Source of the DNA: Synechococcus sp. MEDNS5
GTDB taxonomy: Bacteria > Cyanobacteriota > Cyanobacteriia > PCC-6307 > Cyanobiaceae
DNA: 64,000 nt
Assembly: GCF_014279875.1 (NCBI RefSeq)
Contig: NZ_CP047952.1
Location: 1,054,001 to 1,118,000 of the forward strand
Direction of reading: 5' to 3'
Positions 42,937-51,895 of the stretch are shown here, piece by piece. A program made the position numbers and the translations under genes. The notes beneath the pieces were generated by a model. That model made no database searches. It worked only from the letters and a program-made list of their open reading frames with translations, and was not told where the DNA came from. Positions within the stretch are counted from its first letter, which is position 1. Every line of letters begins with the position of its first letter.

Positions 42937-43680
42937 ATGTCTTCACTTGCTCGTACCATCTGTCGTGTTCTTCCGGCGGTGTCAGCAAGCGTCTTGCCCC
43001 TGTTATCCCTTGCCGTTCCTGCAGAGGCCGTTCTTCCTCCGGTTGGCAGCGATCGTTCTCGTCTGGTAATGCTTCCTGAGGAAGCCCAGATGTCTGCTCT
43101 CCCCTACGTCATCACCCCAGAGCGTCGGGCGATGCTTAACACCATCCGCTTTGCAGAGGGAACCTGGAAAGGTGGCCTTGATCTGGGTTACAGGGTGATG
43201 TTCGGTGGAGGGCTGATGCGATCGATGGATCGCCACCCCAACCGGGTGATTTATTCATCCCGTTATGCCAGTGCAGCGGCAGGTGCTTATCAGTTCATGC
43301 CTTTCACCTGGGATTTAGTGAAGCGCAGCCTCGGCGTTCGTGGATTCGGTCCGGAAGTTCAGGATCAGGGAGCGCTGTTTCTGATTCAGCGCCGCAAGGC
43401 TTTGAGCCTTACCGATACAGGGGTGATGACGCCGATTCTCGCTGCCAAGCTGGCCCCCGAATGGGCATCCTTTCCCACACTGCGTGGACGCAGCTACTAC
43501 GGGCAGCCCGTGAAGCGCTTCACCAACCTCAAAGGCTTTTACAACCTGAATCTGGCTCAGCTGCGTCAGATTCGTGATGCCAGAAGAGAGTCCTTGTTGA
43601 CGGAAGCTTCTGAAATTGATTCTGGTATCCCCAAAGCTCCTGTTTGCACAGGCCCCACCATTCTTTGTGGTTTTCCCTGA
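42937..43680 (+). CDS. Secreted lambda-lysozyme-like (GH104) muramidase
   Basis: A 247-residue protein with a signal peptide (about 1-31, after AEA). The mature domain (about 60-220) resembles the lambda endolysin/GH104 fold: IRFAEGTW with the catalytic glutamate, GYRVMFGGGLM, DRHPNRVI, SSRYASAAAGAYQFMPFTWD, ALFLIQRRKAL. It would cleave or remodel peptidoglycan. The C-terminus carries two cysteines (VCTG, LCGF). It stands alone with no phage genes near. A weak hairpin at about 43669-43699 spans its stop. Confidence 0.85.
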   Translation: MSSLARTICRVLPAVSASVLPLLSLAVPAEAVLPPVGSDRSRLVMLPEEAQMSALPYVITPERRAMLNTIRFAEGTWKGGLDLGYRVMFGGGLMRSMDRHPNRVIYSSRYASAAAGAYQFMPFTWDLVKRSLGVRGFGPEVQDQGALFLIQRRKALSLTDTGVMTPILAAKLAPEWASFPTLRGRSYYGQPVKRFTNLKGFYNLNLAQLRQIRDARRESLLTEASEIDSGIPKAPVCTGPTILCGFP

Positions 43681-43712
43681 GAACGATCCCCAGGGAACCA
43701 GTCAATTCTTCG

Positions 43713-44516
43713 TTATTCATTCGACTCGCTTAAACGTCGGCCAACTGTTGCTTGTGCAATCAAGTAAGCGCCAACAGCCCCTCCGATAAATCCCATGCCG
43801 TTGCGAATCAAAGGCAGGAGATCGCTGGTGCGGGTCACGACCGGAGCGATCCCGAAGACCCCGAACAGCATGATCCAAAGAGGTGAAAGGAGCAGCAACC
43901 AGGCCCAGGCCACGCGCTCTCCTTCCTTGCGTGGGTAGGCCGCAAAGCCGGCGATCAAGCCACCGAGTACTGAGGTGCTGAGCGTCCAGAGCCATTGCTC
44001 GGTGGGGAGACCTGGAACAACCTGGCAACCACCGCGGTCGAGACACAATTCCACAGCATCAATCGCCGCGATGAGTGATCCATCCTCTCCATGGTCACGC
44101 ACGTAGTACTGATTTCCATAGCGCGTTTGCAACTCGACCCACCAGGTGCGTGGCATCAGGGCGAAGAAGGCGTCGCCCACGTTGAAATTGAGCAGGTTGC
44201 CGCCGCGGGGATCCCCCACCATCAGCAGGCTGCGTTCATCGAGCCCCCAGAATTCCTTCACCGCCAATCCTGGTGTGCGTTCGTATTGGGTCAGAACCCT
44301 GATCTTCCAGCCGCTGCGTTGCTCGAAGGCATCCAACGACATTTCTAGCGATTGCAGTTCCTTTGCACTGAAGATTCTGGCCAGATCAATCACAGGGGTC
44401 GGGTGATCCGGAAGCAGTTCAGGGTTATCGATGGCCTGCACGGGTGCTGCAAGCAGAAGCAGCAGAGGAAGGATTAGAACTGCCGCCCAGCGACAGAGTG
44501 TTCGGCGGAAGCCCAT
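43713..44516 (-). CDS. TPM-domain protein, Psb32/TLP18.3-like
   Basis: A 267-residue protein with a signal peptide (about 1-29, after VQA), a TPM domain (about 35-165: LLPDHPTPVIDLARIFSAKELQSLE, GWKIRVLTQYERTPG, SLLMVGDPRGGN), and two or three membrane segments at the C-terminus. Plant TLP18.3 and cyanobacterial Psb32 take part in photosystem II repair. I took the ATG at 44516; one at 44627 adds an odd leader. It is divergent from the methyltransferase gene. Confidence 0.87.
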   Translation of the reverse strand: MGFRRTLCRWAAVLILPLLLLLAAPVQAIDNPELLPDHPTPVIDLARIFSAKELQSLEMSLDAFEQRSGWKIRVLTQYERTPGLAVKEFWGLDERSLLMVGDPRGGNLLNFNVGDAFFALMPRTWWVELQTRYGNQYYVRDHGEDGSLIAAIDAVELCLDRGGCQVVPGLPTEQWLWTLSTSVLGGLIAGFAAYPRKEGERVAWAWLLLLSPLWIMLFGVFGIAPVVTRTSDLLPLIRNGMGFIGGAVGAYLIAQATVGRRLSESNE

Positions 44517-44551
44517 GATCGTCAACGTCTGCCCGCCATTCTCACCAACTG

Positions 44552-45784
44552 ATGGTCTCGGATGTGTGCTGCCCAGCCTGGTTGCTGGATCGACTTCGGC
44601 AATCCGGAGGAGAGGTTCCCTTCTCACTGTTCATGCACTGGGCCCTTCACGACCCCAGCCATGGGGCGTATGGATCGGGCCGTCTTGCAGTCGGGCCGGA
44701 TGGCGACTTCACAACATCGCCATCTCTGGGGGAGGACTTCGCTGAACTGCTTGTGGATCAGCTGGTGGAGTGGCTTCAAGCCCTCGGCGAGCGCCATCCC
44801 GCTGAACGCCTCTCGGTAGTGGATGTAGGCCCGGGTGAAGGCACGCTCACCGCCCAGCTCATCCCCTTGCTTCGCCGCAAGGCACCTGGATTGGTCGATC
44901 GTCTGGACTGCGTTCTTGTGGAGTGCAACCCAGGGATGGAAATGCGGCAGAAGCAGCGCCTTGGTGCTTGCCCTGCCATTCCCTGCCGCTGGAGTTCACT
45001 CGATGAATTACGCCGCAACCCCTTGGTCGGTGTTGTGGTGGCGCATGAGCTGCTGGATGCACTCTCCGTTGAGCGTTTGGTGCTCAGATCCGAAACCTTG
45101 CAACGCCAGATGGTCCGTCTCCGAGAGGAGGGCCCCTCAGCACAGATTCATCTTGCGGAGGGGCCGTTCGTTGGAGAGCTCAGGGCACGGTTCCAGCGTG
45201 AATGTGATCGCTCAGGAATGGTGATCCCACCCGTTGGAGCGGAGGATGGTTGGACCACGGAATGGCATGCATCCGTTTCCCCTTGGATGCATGACGCGGC
45301 TGCGGCAGTGCAACAGGGGGTGCTGCTGGTGGTGGACTATGCCTTTGAAGCGGATCGCTATTACGCCTGCCATCGCAGCGATGGCACGTTGCTGGCCTAT
45401 CAACAGCAGGTCGCAACCAATGATGTTCTTCGCAATGCCGGTACTCAGGACATCACAGCCCATCTCTGTGTGGACGGTGTGGTTGCCGCAGCTGAAATGA
45501 ACGGTTGGAGGTTTGAAGGACAACGCCGCCAAGGGGAGGCCCTTCTTGCTCTCGGCTTGGCCGAACGATTCAGCGCCCTTCAATCCCTTCCAGCTGCGCA
45601 ACTGGGAGAGGCACTGCGCCGTCGAGAAACCCTGTTGCGTCTGGTGGATCCTTCCTGTCTCGGTGACCTGCGCTGGATGGTGTTCCGTCGGCAGAGCACT
45701 GGACAGGATGATGTCCCAGTGCAACGCAGTCGTTTGCTGCGGGATCCCCCACAGGTCAGTGCTGGATCTCCAGACACTGCCTGA
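44552..45784 (+). CDS. MidA-family (SAM-dependent) methyltransferase
   Basis: A 410-residue methyltransferase of the MidA/NDUFAF7 family, whose eukaryotic member modifies complex I. The N-terminus has [20 protein letters not shown] and [18 protein letters not shown]; the AdoMet site is [31 protein letters not shown] and [15 protein letters not shown] follow. A link to the NDH-1 complex of thylakoids can be proposed. The last 29 bases overlap the convergent aroB. The ATG at 44552 fits. Confidence 0.9.
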   Translation: MVSDVCCPAWLLDRLRQSGGEVPFSLFMHWALHDPSHGAYGSGRLAVGPDGDFTTSPSLGEDFAELLVDQLVEWLQALGERHPAERLSVVDVGPGEGTLTAQLIPLLRRKAPGLVDRLDCVLVECNPGMEMRQKQRLGACPAIPCRWSSLDELRRNPLVGVVVAHELLDALSVERLVLRSETLQRQMVRLREEGPSAQIHLAEGPFVGELRARFQRECDRSGMVIPPVGAEDGWTTEWHASVSPWMHDAAAAVQQGVLLVVDYAFEADRYYACHRSDGTLLAYQQQVATNDVLRNAGTQDITAHLCVDGVVAAAEMNGWRFEGQRRQGEALLALGLAERFSALQSLPAAQLGEALRRRETLLRLVDPSCLGDLRWMVFRRQSTGQDDVPVQRSRLLRDPPQVSAGSPDTA

Positions 45785-46859
45785 CGTTGTCTTCGTTGAT
45801 CTGATCGCTGATCAGAACCGACCCTATGGCGTTCGGCAAGACAAACCGCAACTGACCGTGGCGGACTTTTTTGTCGGAGCGAAGAGTGTCAATGACCCGG
45901 TCGATCTCCAGACAAGGCCATTCAGTGGGAAGCCCAGCCTTACGGATCAGGGTCAACTGACGTTGCTGATCTGCCTCCGTCCACAGTCCTTTGATTACGG
46001 CCAGATGACCAACGGTCGCCATGCCGATGGCGACGGCTTCACCATGCAGCCAAGTGCCATATCCGCTGAGTGTTTCCACCACATGTCCGAAGGTATGGCC
46101 GTAATTGAGAATCGCTCGCCGCCCGCCTTCCCGTTCATCGGCAGCAACCACTGCGGCTTTGGCCTGGGCGGATCGCTCGAGGATGGTCTGAAGAAATTCC
46201 GGGCTCATGCTGCCTGGATCACTGAGATCCTCAGCCTGCTCGAGACGTTCAAACAGTTCGGAATCGCCGATCACCCCATATTTGATCACTTCCGCCATTC
46301 CGGCACGGAACTCCCTTGGTGGAAGTGTCTGCAATGTGAGGGGATCAATCATCACCAGCGACGGCTGGTGAAATGCCCCAATCAGGTTTTTCCCGCAGGC
46401 GTGGTTAACGCCGGTTTTGCCTCCGATCGAGGCATCCACCATCGCCAGAAGGGTGGTGGGAAGCTGAACAACCGGGATGCCTCGAAGCCAGCAGGCAGCG
46501 GCGAATCCGGTCATGTCCCCCACCACTCCTCCACCAAGGGCCAGCATCAGGGAGGTGCGTTCCAGGCCGTTCCGTTGTGCGGCGTCAAGAATGATCCTGA
46601 TGGTGTCGAGTGTTTTCTGCTCCTCGCCCGCATCAATCTCCAAGAGCACTGGTCTGAAGCCTGCTGTTTCGAGACTGGTGAGGCATTGCGCGGCGTAGTG
46701 ATCGGCCACTTCCGGGTTGCTCACCACAAGAATCCTGGTTCCATCTCGCACTTGCAGCGCAGAGATTGCATCACCAACACGGGTTAGCTGGCCAGCACCG
46801 ATGATGACGTCGTAGGGATTGCGTTCGAGGGCTACACGGATCCTGGCTTGTGGTTCCAT
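45756..46859 (-). CDS. aroB: 3-dehydroquinate synthase
   Basis: Second enzyme of the shikimate pathway. The 367-residue protein has [11 protein letters not shown] at the N-terminus, [22 protein letters not shown] (NAD site), [47 protein letters not shown] with the zinc histidines, and HGEAVAIGM. The ATG at 46859 is the family start. It is divergent from the ABC permease and convergent with the methyltransferase, overlapping by 29 bases. Confidence 0.96.
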   Translation of the reverse strand: MEPQARIRVALERNPYDVIIGAGQLTRVGDAISALQVRDGTRILVVSNPEVADHYAAQCLTSLETAGFRPVLLEIDAGEEQKTLDTIRIILDAAQRNGLERTSLMLALGGGVVGDMTGFAAACWLRGIPVVQLPTTLLAMVDASIGGKTGVNHACGKNLIGAFHQPSLVMIDPLTLQTLPPREFRAGMAEVIKYGVIGDSELFERLEQAEDLSDPGSMSPEFLQTILERSAQAKAAVVAADEREGGRRAILNYGHTFGHVVETLSGYGTWLHGEAVAIGMATVGHLAVIKGLWTEADQQRQLTLIRKAGLPTEWPCLEIDRVIDTLRSDKKVRHGQLRFVLPNAIGSVLISDQINEDNVRQCLEIQH

Positions 46860-46930
46860 TGCCGACGTTGTCTCTGAGGTCGTGGTCACTGACCCTATCC
46901 TCAGCACGAAACGTTTCGGGTTGGATCTTG

Positions 46931-47821
46931 ATGAAATCCGAGGTTGATCGCAGCAGAACCCTCACGGCCTGGGGCTTTCTGAGTCCTGCGCTCATCCTTC
47001 TTGGTGTTTCGGTGCTGATTCCAGCAGCGATGGCGCTGGTCATGAGCTTCACGCAGACAGGGCTTGATGTTTCCGAACCCCTGCGTTTCATCGGATTCGC
47101 CAATCTGCGGCGTCTGGCAGGTGATCCGATGTTTTACAAAGTTCTGGGAACGACTTTGATCTATCTCTTCGGAGTCGTGCCGCCGATTGTTCTCGGTGCC
47201 CTCGCTCTGGCTGTGCTTGTGAACCGGGCACTCCCTGGAATTCACATCATCAGGGCTGCTTTCTACACCCCGGTTCTTGTTTCGATTGTTGTTGCTGCGA
47301 TCGCCTTTCGATGGCTTTACGCCGAAAACGGATTGATCAATGGCTGGCTCGGCGCTCTCATCGGCTCCGGTTTTCTTCCGATCGACTTCCTCTCCAACCC
47401 GTTGCTGGCCCTTCCTTCGGTGATGCTGGTCACGCTCTGGAAAGGACTCGGTTACTACATGGTGATTTTCCTGGGCGGACTTCAAGGGATTCCCGGTGAG
47501 CTGTACGAAGCAGCCGAACTCGATGGCAGTGAAGGCTGGAGAAAGCATCTCGACATCACGCTCCCTTTATTACGTCCTTATCTCACCTTGGTGGCCGTGA
47601 TCTCAGCGATCGCTGCCACCAAGGTGTTTGAGGAGGTGTTTCTGATGACTCAGGGTGGACCTGCCGACTCCACGCGCACGCTTGTTTATTACGTCTACGA
47701 CCAAGCCTTTGCGGAGTTGGAAATCAGCTATGCATGCACTGTTGGCCTGGCTCTGTTTCTGATCGTTCTGTTGCTTACTGCTGTGCGACTGGCCTTCAGC
47801 GATGATCGTTCTCTCATTTAA
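46931..47821 (+). CDS. Sugar-type ABC transporter permease (UgpA/MalF-like)
   Basis: A 296-residue inner-membrane permease with six membrane segments. The cytoplasmic coupling loop has the EAA motif: [27 protein letters not shown]. This is the carbohydrate or glycerol-phosphate (CUT1) class. The partner permease, the binding protein and the ATPase are not in the window (the ATPase at 23348 is of another class). The ATG at 46931 is chosen since the sequence before it is not membrane-like. purK follows 73 bases later on the same strand. Confidence 0.88.
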   Translation: MKSEVDRSRTLTAWGFLSPALILLGVSVLIPAAMALVMSFTQTGLDVSEPLRFIGFANLRRLAGDPMFYKVLGTTLIYLFGVVPPIVLGALALAVLVNRALPGIHIIRAAFYTPVLVSIVVAAIAFRWLYAENGLINGWLGALIGSGFLPIDFLSNPLLALPSVMLVTLWKGLGYYMVIFLGGLQGIPGELYEAAELDGSEGWRKHLDITLPLLRPYLTLVAVISAIAATKVFEEVFLMTQGGPADSTRTLVYYVYDQAFAELEISYACTVGLALFLIVLLLTAVRLAFSDDRSLI

Positions 47822-47894
47822 GTCATGCGTTTGATGGAAGCTGCTGTCTGATCTCCGCTCGGATGGCAAGCTTCAGGTTGAGAAAGGGTCTGAC

Positions 47895-49073
47895 ATGGGG
47901 AGCGCTGACGGCGCAATCGGAGTGATCGGCGGCGGCCAGCTGGCCCGCATGTTGTCGGAGGCCGCCGCTCTTCGCGGCATTGATGTGTTGGTTCAAACCA
48001 CATCCGAGGCTGATTGCGCTGTTGCTGCATCCAGCCGATTGGTGCAGGCGTTGCCGACCGATCAGGAAGCGACGCGAGAGCTGGCCCGTGATTGCAGCGG
48101 CATCACATTCGAGAACGAGTGGGTGTCGGTGGACGCTCTCATGCCTCTGGAACGACAGGGCGTGACTTTTGTGCCATCCCTGGCCAGCCTGGTGCCTCTC
48201 GTTAACAAACTCTCCCAGCGCCGACTTCTCGACGATCTCTCCATTCCCAGCCCTCGCTGGATCTGTCTGGCTGAGATCAATCCAGGGTCACCTGCGCTGC
48301 CTCCTGGATGGACTTTCCCGGTGATGGCCAAGGCTGCGACCGGTGGGTACGACGGCAAGGGCACTCAAATCCTTGAGGATCTCCATGATCTGGCCCATCT
48401 CATGCGCAATGTGCGAGTTCAGGACTGGTTGCTCGAGAGTTGGGTGAAATTTGAGCGGGAGCTTGCTCTTGTGGTGAGTCGCGATCGACAGGGGCGTATC
48501 CGCCACTTGCCAATGGTGGAGACCCACCAGAGCAATCAAATCTGCGACTGGGTTCTCGCCCCTGCGGAAGCGGAACCCTTGCTCGAAGCAACCGCCTACA
48601 ACATTGCAGCTTCTCTGCTCACCCGTCTGGGATACGTGGGAGTGATGGCTCTGGAGTTCTTTTACGGGCCGGACGGTTTGTTTGTGAACGAAATCGCTCC
48701 CCGCACCCATAACTCGGGTCACTTTTCCATCGAAGCCTGCTCCAGCAGTCAGTTCGATCAGCAGCTCTGCATCACGGCAGGCTTACCGGTTCCTGCAACA
48801 GAGCTTGTGGTGGAAGGCGCCTTGATGGTCAATCTGCTCGGCTTGCACGATGCCGCCGCCGTTGGCAATGATCAAAACCTCAATGAACGTTTGGCCAGGC
48901 TCCGATCGATTCCGAACGCCCATGTGCATTGGTATGGCAAGCAGGAACTGCCTGGTCGCAAAGTGGGCCACGTCACCGTTGTACTGCGTGAGGAGAGAGC
49001 AGAGGCCCGTCGTCAGACGGCGATGACAGTCCTGAGCCAAATCCGGGAAGTGTGGCCAAATCCCCTAAATTGA
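47895..49073 (+). CDS. purK: 5-(carboxyamino)imidazole ribonucleotide synthase
   Basis: Carboxylates AIR with bicarbonate and ATP in purine synthesis. The 392-residue ATP-grasp protein begins GVIGGGQLARML, has FPVMAKAATGGYDGKGTQIL (the ATP loop), VKFERELALVVSRD, and FVNEIAPRTHNSGHFSIEA with the metal ligands. The start is an ATG at 47895. A probable 6S RNA follows directly after the stop, an arrangement seen in other cyanobacteria. Confidence 0.95.
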   Translation: MGSADGAIGVIGGGQLARMLSEAAALRGIDVLVQTTSEADCAVAASSRLVQALPTDQEATRELARDCSGITFENEWVSVDALMPLERQGVTFVPSLASLVPLVNKLSQRRLLDDLSIPSPRWICLAEINPGSPALPPGWTFPVMAKAATGGYDGKGTQILEDLHDLAHLMRNVRVQDWLLESWVKFERELALVVSRDRQGRIRHLPMVETHQSNQICDWVLAPAEAEPLLEATAYNIAASLLTRLGYVGVMALEFFYGPDGLFVNEIAPRTHNSGHFSIEACSSSQFDQQLCITAGLPVPATELVVEGALMVNLLGLHDAAAVGNDQNLNERLARLRSIPNAHVHWYGKQELPGRKVGHVTVVLREERAEARRQTAMTVLSQIREVWPNPLN

Positions 49074-49087
49074 TCAGTGAACTACCC

Positions 49088-49262
49088 CGTTGGTGACAGC
49101 CTTCTTCTAGTGCTCTGATCTGACTCTCTTTCGACTTGGGGCAACTGTCGTGATGGTGCCGTAGACCGGCCTTGTAGCCGGAAACGAAGCCTCACTTTGT
49201 CGCCCCTTCTGGTAACTCCAGGTCGAACACTGGGGCTTGCACGGCTGGGTGGTTCACCCCCT
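49088..49262 (+). ncRNA. ssrS: Probable 6S RNA downstream of purK
   Basis: About 175 bases that fold as a long closed rod with a central bulge. The closing stem pairs GGTGACAGCC (49092-49101) with GGCTG and TCACC (49243-49258). An inner stem pairs GACTTGGGG (49133-49141) with CTCCAGGTC (49216-49224), and a short hairpin, CCGGC to GCCGG, lies near 49165-49181. No open frame covers it. 6S RNA binds the housekeeping RNA polymerase. Cyanobacterial 6S RNA genes lie next to purK. The exact ends are estimates. Confidence 0.62.
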
Positions 49263-49264
49263 TT

Positions 49265-49564
49265 TCAGGGGCTTGAGGCTTTGATCCGTTCGCGTAATTC
49301 GTCTTTGCTCAGCGGTGTGACGACAAACACTTCCTGCGCGCTGGTGCCTCTGCGGGCCACCACCTTGAATCCTCCGGACACCGGTGTTGAAATTCGAAGT
49401 TGAAGGCCAACGCATCGGCCTCTAACTCGACTGATCACCCCGGGAGTGATCGTTTGGATGGCTGGGTCTGTGGCCAGTTTCTTGAGCCAAGGAATCAGTC
49501 CCTCGACGTAAGTGCTGTGCGTGATCACCAGGCGCCCCACGACCAGACCAGCAACATGAAACAA
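49265..49564 (-). CDS. DUF2103-family protein
   Basis: A 99-residue protein. It has GRLVITHSTYVEGLIPWLKKLA with a histidine in the usual motif, QTITPGVISRVRGRCVGLQLRISTPVSGGFKVVARRGTSAQEVFVVT (in short pieces), matching DUF2103, a predicted metal-binding family of cyanobacteria. The start ATG at 49564 is the longest; a GTG closer to GRLV is possible. Its stop is 3 bases from the 6S RNA end on the other strand. Confidence 0.8.
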   Translation of the reverse strand: MFHVAGLVVGRLVITHSTYVEGLIPWLKKLATDPAIQTITPGVISRVRGRCVGLQLRISTPVSGGFKVVARRGTSAQEVFVVTPLSKDELRERIKASSP

Positions 49565-49605
49565 GCTGGCCGAAGCTAAAGGATCTGGCTACAGAGAAGA
49601 CAGCG

Positions 49606-49845
49606 ATGCTGTCCCCCATGCTCCGATCCGTTGACAGCCTCTGTCTGCAAGTGATCGCCCCTCTCAAGGATCGCTGCGGTCCGCAAGCACGCGTCTTAAC
49701 AGCGGAGCTGCATGGAGACGAAGTCAGGGGTCTGGCTTTTTGTCCTGGGAAAGTGATGCGCTATGTGCTGGTCGCTCAGAACCAGAAACTGAAAACCACG
49801 GAACTGCTGAAGCTCACCCGCGCCAGCCGGCAGCCAGCGGCCTGA
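49606..49845 (+). CDS. Small conserved protein
   Basis: A 79-residue protein. It begins MLSPMLRSVDSLCLQVIAPLKDRCG and continues with AELHGDEVRGLAFCPGKVMRYVLV; the tail is basic. No family recognised. It is divergent from the DUF2103 gene and convergent with the BCD transporter gene. The ATG at 49618 is an alternative start. Confidence 0.58.
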   Translation: MLSPMLRSVDSLCLQVIAPLKDRCGPQARVLTAELHGDEVRGLAFCPGKVMRYVLVAQNQKLKTTELLKLTRASRQPAA

Positions 49846-49852
49846 CGTTTAA

Positions 49853-51307
49853 TCAGTCAAGTTCGCTGGTGAGAACGGAAGCCAGCGCCTGCTCAACCTT
49901 GCGCTGAAACAAGTTGGTATCGACGCGAAGCAGCATCACGCCAGCGATGAGAAGACCAATGGCTTGCACGATGAAGACGCCCGCGTAAGCACTGAAACTG
50001 TTCTGAGAGCCAGTGAACTGACCAAAGAAGCTGAGCAGAGCTCCACCTCCGATGGTGGCCAGTCCCCTGGCATAAGCCTGCGCAAGCCCCCACACACCGA
50101 TAAAGGTTCCTGCCATCAGCGGAGAGGTGAGGCCCAGCATGAGGGTGAGGCTTGCATTGGTGCTGATCCCGGCAGCAGCCCCAAAGAGAAAGAGAGCTCC
50201 CTTGAAGACAGGTTCAGAGTTCATGCCGCCTGCAACCACGATCAGAAGCACGAAAACAGCCGAAAGAAGACCTCCCAGCAGAGCTGTGCGTTGGGCGCCG
50301 AGCCGGGGCACGAACAGAAACCCCGTCGTGGCAATTCCAAGCAATGTTCCGATCCCCCAGATGGCATTTAGCCTTGTGGTGGCGCAGACATCCATCGCGA
50401 AGATCGCGCCTCCGTAGGGCTCAAGAACGGCCTCTTGCAAGAAGAGCGAAAACGTGAACAGCGATAGGACGGCAAAGAAGTAGCCCACCTGCGGAGAGGC
50501 TCGGAGAATCGTCCAGGACGCTGCCAGGGAGATTTCCTGATCATTGCTCTGGCCCTTCCCATGCCGGCTGTTGCTGGTGATTCGCGGTTCAACACCAGCG
50601 ATCGCGATCAGCACGAGGACGAAGATCACCACGGGGGCGACCAAGATCAGACGCCTCACGCCATCAATGACATCCGTGAGCTCCGCGCTTGCACAGGAGG
50701 AGCCGAGAAAGGAGCTCAGGAGAATTGCGCCGGCAACAATCCCAACCATCAGCATTGACCACACAATCGAGACCAGAACAGGTCGTTGTTTGTCGGTGCT
50801 GACATCGACCAACAGAGCGGCAAAGGGCGTTGAACTCGCTGAAATCGCCAAGCCATACAGCAAGAAAACGGCAGCCAGCAACAGCCCTCGTACGGTCACA
50901 GCTGAGGCGTCATCGAGCATGGATGCAGCAGCGATCCAAAGCACCAGCCGCCCGGCGATCCAGGTGAGCACGCAGAATGCAGCTGCTCCACCGATGATGA
51001 AAGGTGTTCGGCGCAGTCCTCTCCAGCGACAGCGATCCGACCGCTGGCCGAACCACACCCGCGTGAAGGCAACGAGCTGCTGGCAGCCAAGAGCGAGTGC
51101 CGTCAATGCGGCGGGAACGGCAAATTCTTCAATCAGAAGCCTGTTGAAGATGCCCAGGGTGAGCACTGATAGCGCTCCGAGACAGGCCTGAAAGAGACCC
51201 AGGCGAATGGCGAGTAGAAAAAACCGGGCCGAACCCACGTGGTCGATCGCAAGCCCGTGAACCTTACGCTCGTTAACAGCGTTCGATTGGCGCCATCGTG
51301 AGACCAT
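49853..51307 (-). CDS. PucC/BCD-family major facilitator protein
   Basis: A 484-residue membrane protein with 12 predicted segments. The start of the domain, RLGLFQACLGALSVLTLGIFNRLLIEEFAVP, and the GLRRTPFIIGG region are typical of the bacteriochlorophyll delivery (PucC, LhaA) family, which in cyanobacteria assists insertion of chlorophyll into photosystem proteins. Start: the ATG at 51307 overlaps clpS by 35 bases; a GTG at 51238 just after the clpS stop is the alternative. It follows clpS on the same strand. Confidence 0.86.
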   Translation of the reverse strand: MVSRWRQSNAVNERKVHGLAIDHVGSARFFLLAIRLGLFQACLGALSVLTLGIFNRLLIEEFAVPAALTALALGCQQLVAFTRVWFGQRSDRCRWRGLRRTPFIIGGAAAFCVLTWIAGRLVLWIAAASMLDDASAVTVRGLLLAAVFLLYGLAISASSTPFAALLVDVSTDKQRPVLVSIVWSMLMVGIVAGAILLSSFLGSSCASAELTDVIDGVRRLILVAPVVIFVLVLIAIAGVEPRITSNSRHGKGQSNDQEISLAASWTILRASPQVGYFFAVLSLFTFSLFLQEAVLEPYGGAIFAMDVCATTRLNAIWGIGTLLGIATTGFLFVPRLGAQRTALLGGLLSAVFVLLIVVAGGMNSEPVFKGALFLFGAAAGISTNASLTLMLGLTSPLMAGTFIGVWGLAQAYARGLATIGGGALLSFFGQFTGSQNSFSAYAGVFIVQAIGLLIAGVMLLRVDTNLFQRKVEQALASVLTSELD

Positions 51308-51569
51308 CAGCACCGAGTTGCTGGTGGTAAAGCTCTGCTTGCTCAAGAGGACCACACCAGACCTCTGCGGCACCTTCACCGTCGATTCGATGTGCCAGAG
51401 CCCAGGCTCTGTCGCTGTTCATGCCGGGAATGATCCTGCAGAGACTCTCCACAACGTGCTCAAAGGTGTTCACGTCGTCGTTAAGGACGATCACGCGAGC
51501 CTGGGGGTAGCGCAGCGCTTGCCGATCTCTTTCAAGAACGGTGGAAACGCCCGGTGATGACGAAGTCAT
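51273..51569 (-). CDS. clpS: ClpS adaptor
   Basis: Delivers N-end-rule substrates to the Clp protease. The 98-residue protein has the conserved VIVLNDDVNTFEHVVE with the DD of the substrate pocket, ending AELYHQQLGADGLTMAPIE. The N-terminal 24 residues are variable and flexible, as usual. It is divergent from petN and precedes the BCD transporter gene. The window also has clpP (54052), but no Clp ATPase. Confidence 0.93.
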   Translation of the reverse strand: MTSSSPGVSTVLERDRQALRYPQARVIVLNDDVNTFEHVVESLCRIIPGMNSDRAWALAHRIDGEGAAEVWCGPLEQAELYHQQLGADGLTMAPIERC

Positions 51570-51639
51570 GAGAGCTCGTGAACAACTGGCCTGAACCGCC
51601 CAATACCTTAGGTAAAATTTGCTGAATCACGATCAAGAC

Positions 51640-51741
51640 ATGCTGTTCACCCTGGCCTGGGCTTCTCTTGCAGCTGTTTTCAGCTTTTCGATCGCCATGG
51701 TGGTGTGGGGCCGTAACGGTGACGGCACGCTGAACTTCTGA
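51640..51741 (+). CDS. petN: Cytochrome b6f complex subunit PetN
   Basis: A 33-residue single-helix subunit of cytochrome b6f. It begins [15 protein letters not shown] and contains [11 protein letters not shown], the family's C-terminal signature. The ATG at 51640 gives the family length. A possible -10 (TAAAAT, 51613-51618) lies in the gap to clpS, which is divergent. The next gene starts one base after its stop. Confidence 0.92.
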   Translation: MLFTLAWASLAAVFSFSIAMVVWGRNGDGTLNF

Positions 51742-51742
51742 G

Positions 51743-51895
51743 GTGCTCGCATCAGTTCAATCCCAGCTGCTGAATCAAGGTTTGGCGGTCACGGCCACGG
51801 CTCTGCTTGTCTTTGTCAGTGTCGCTGTGATTTATCTGTCTACCATTGAGTGGAGAGATCGTCGTCGCCGGCGTTCACCACGTGGTCGTAGCTGA
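51743..51895 (+). CDS. 50-residue single-TM protein
   Basis: A small protein started by GTG immediately after petN. It has one membrane segment (about 16-34: VTATALLVFVSVAVIYLS) and a basic tail (RDRRRRRSPRGRS). Its place next to petN suggests a thylakoid membrane role, but it matches no photosystem subunit I can name. Its stop overlaps the next gene's likely GTG start by 14 bases. Confidence 0.5.
   Translation: MLASVQSQLLNQGLAVTATALLVFVSVAVIYLSTIEWRDRRRRRSPRGRS

Noticed and set aside
42937-43680. Prophage remnant
   Set aside because: Apart from the lysozyme-like gene no phage gene is present, and this gene has a signal peptide.
43669-43699. Hairpin over the stop of the lysozyme-like gene
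   Set aside because: The stem is imperfect and no T run follows, so I did not list it as a terminator.
50544-51191. Open frame of 215 codons on the plus strand
   Set aside because: It is opposite the BCD transporter gene; Thr, Ser and Pro rich with no recognisable pattern.
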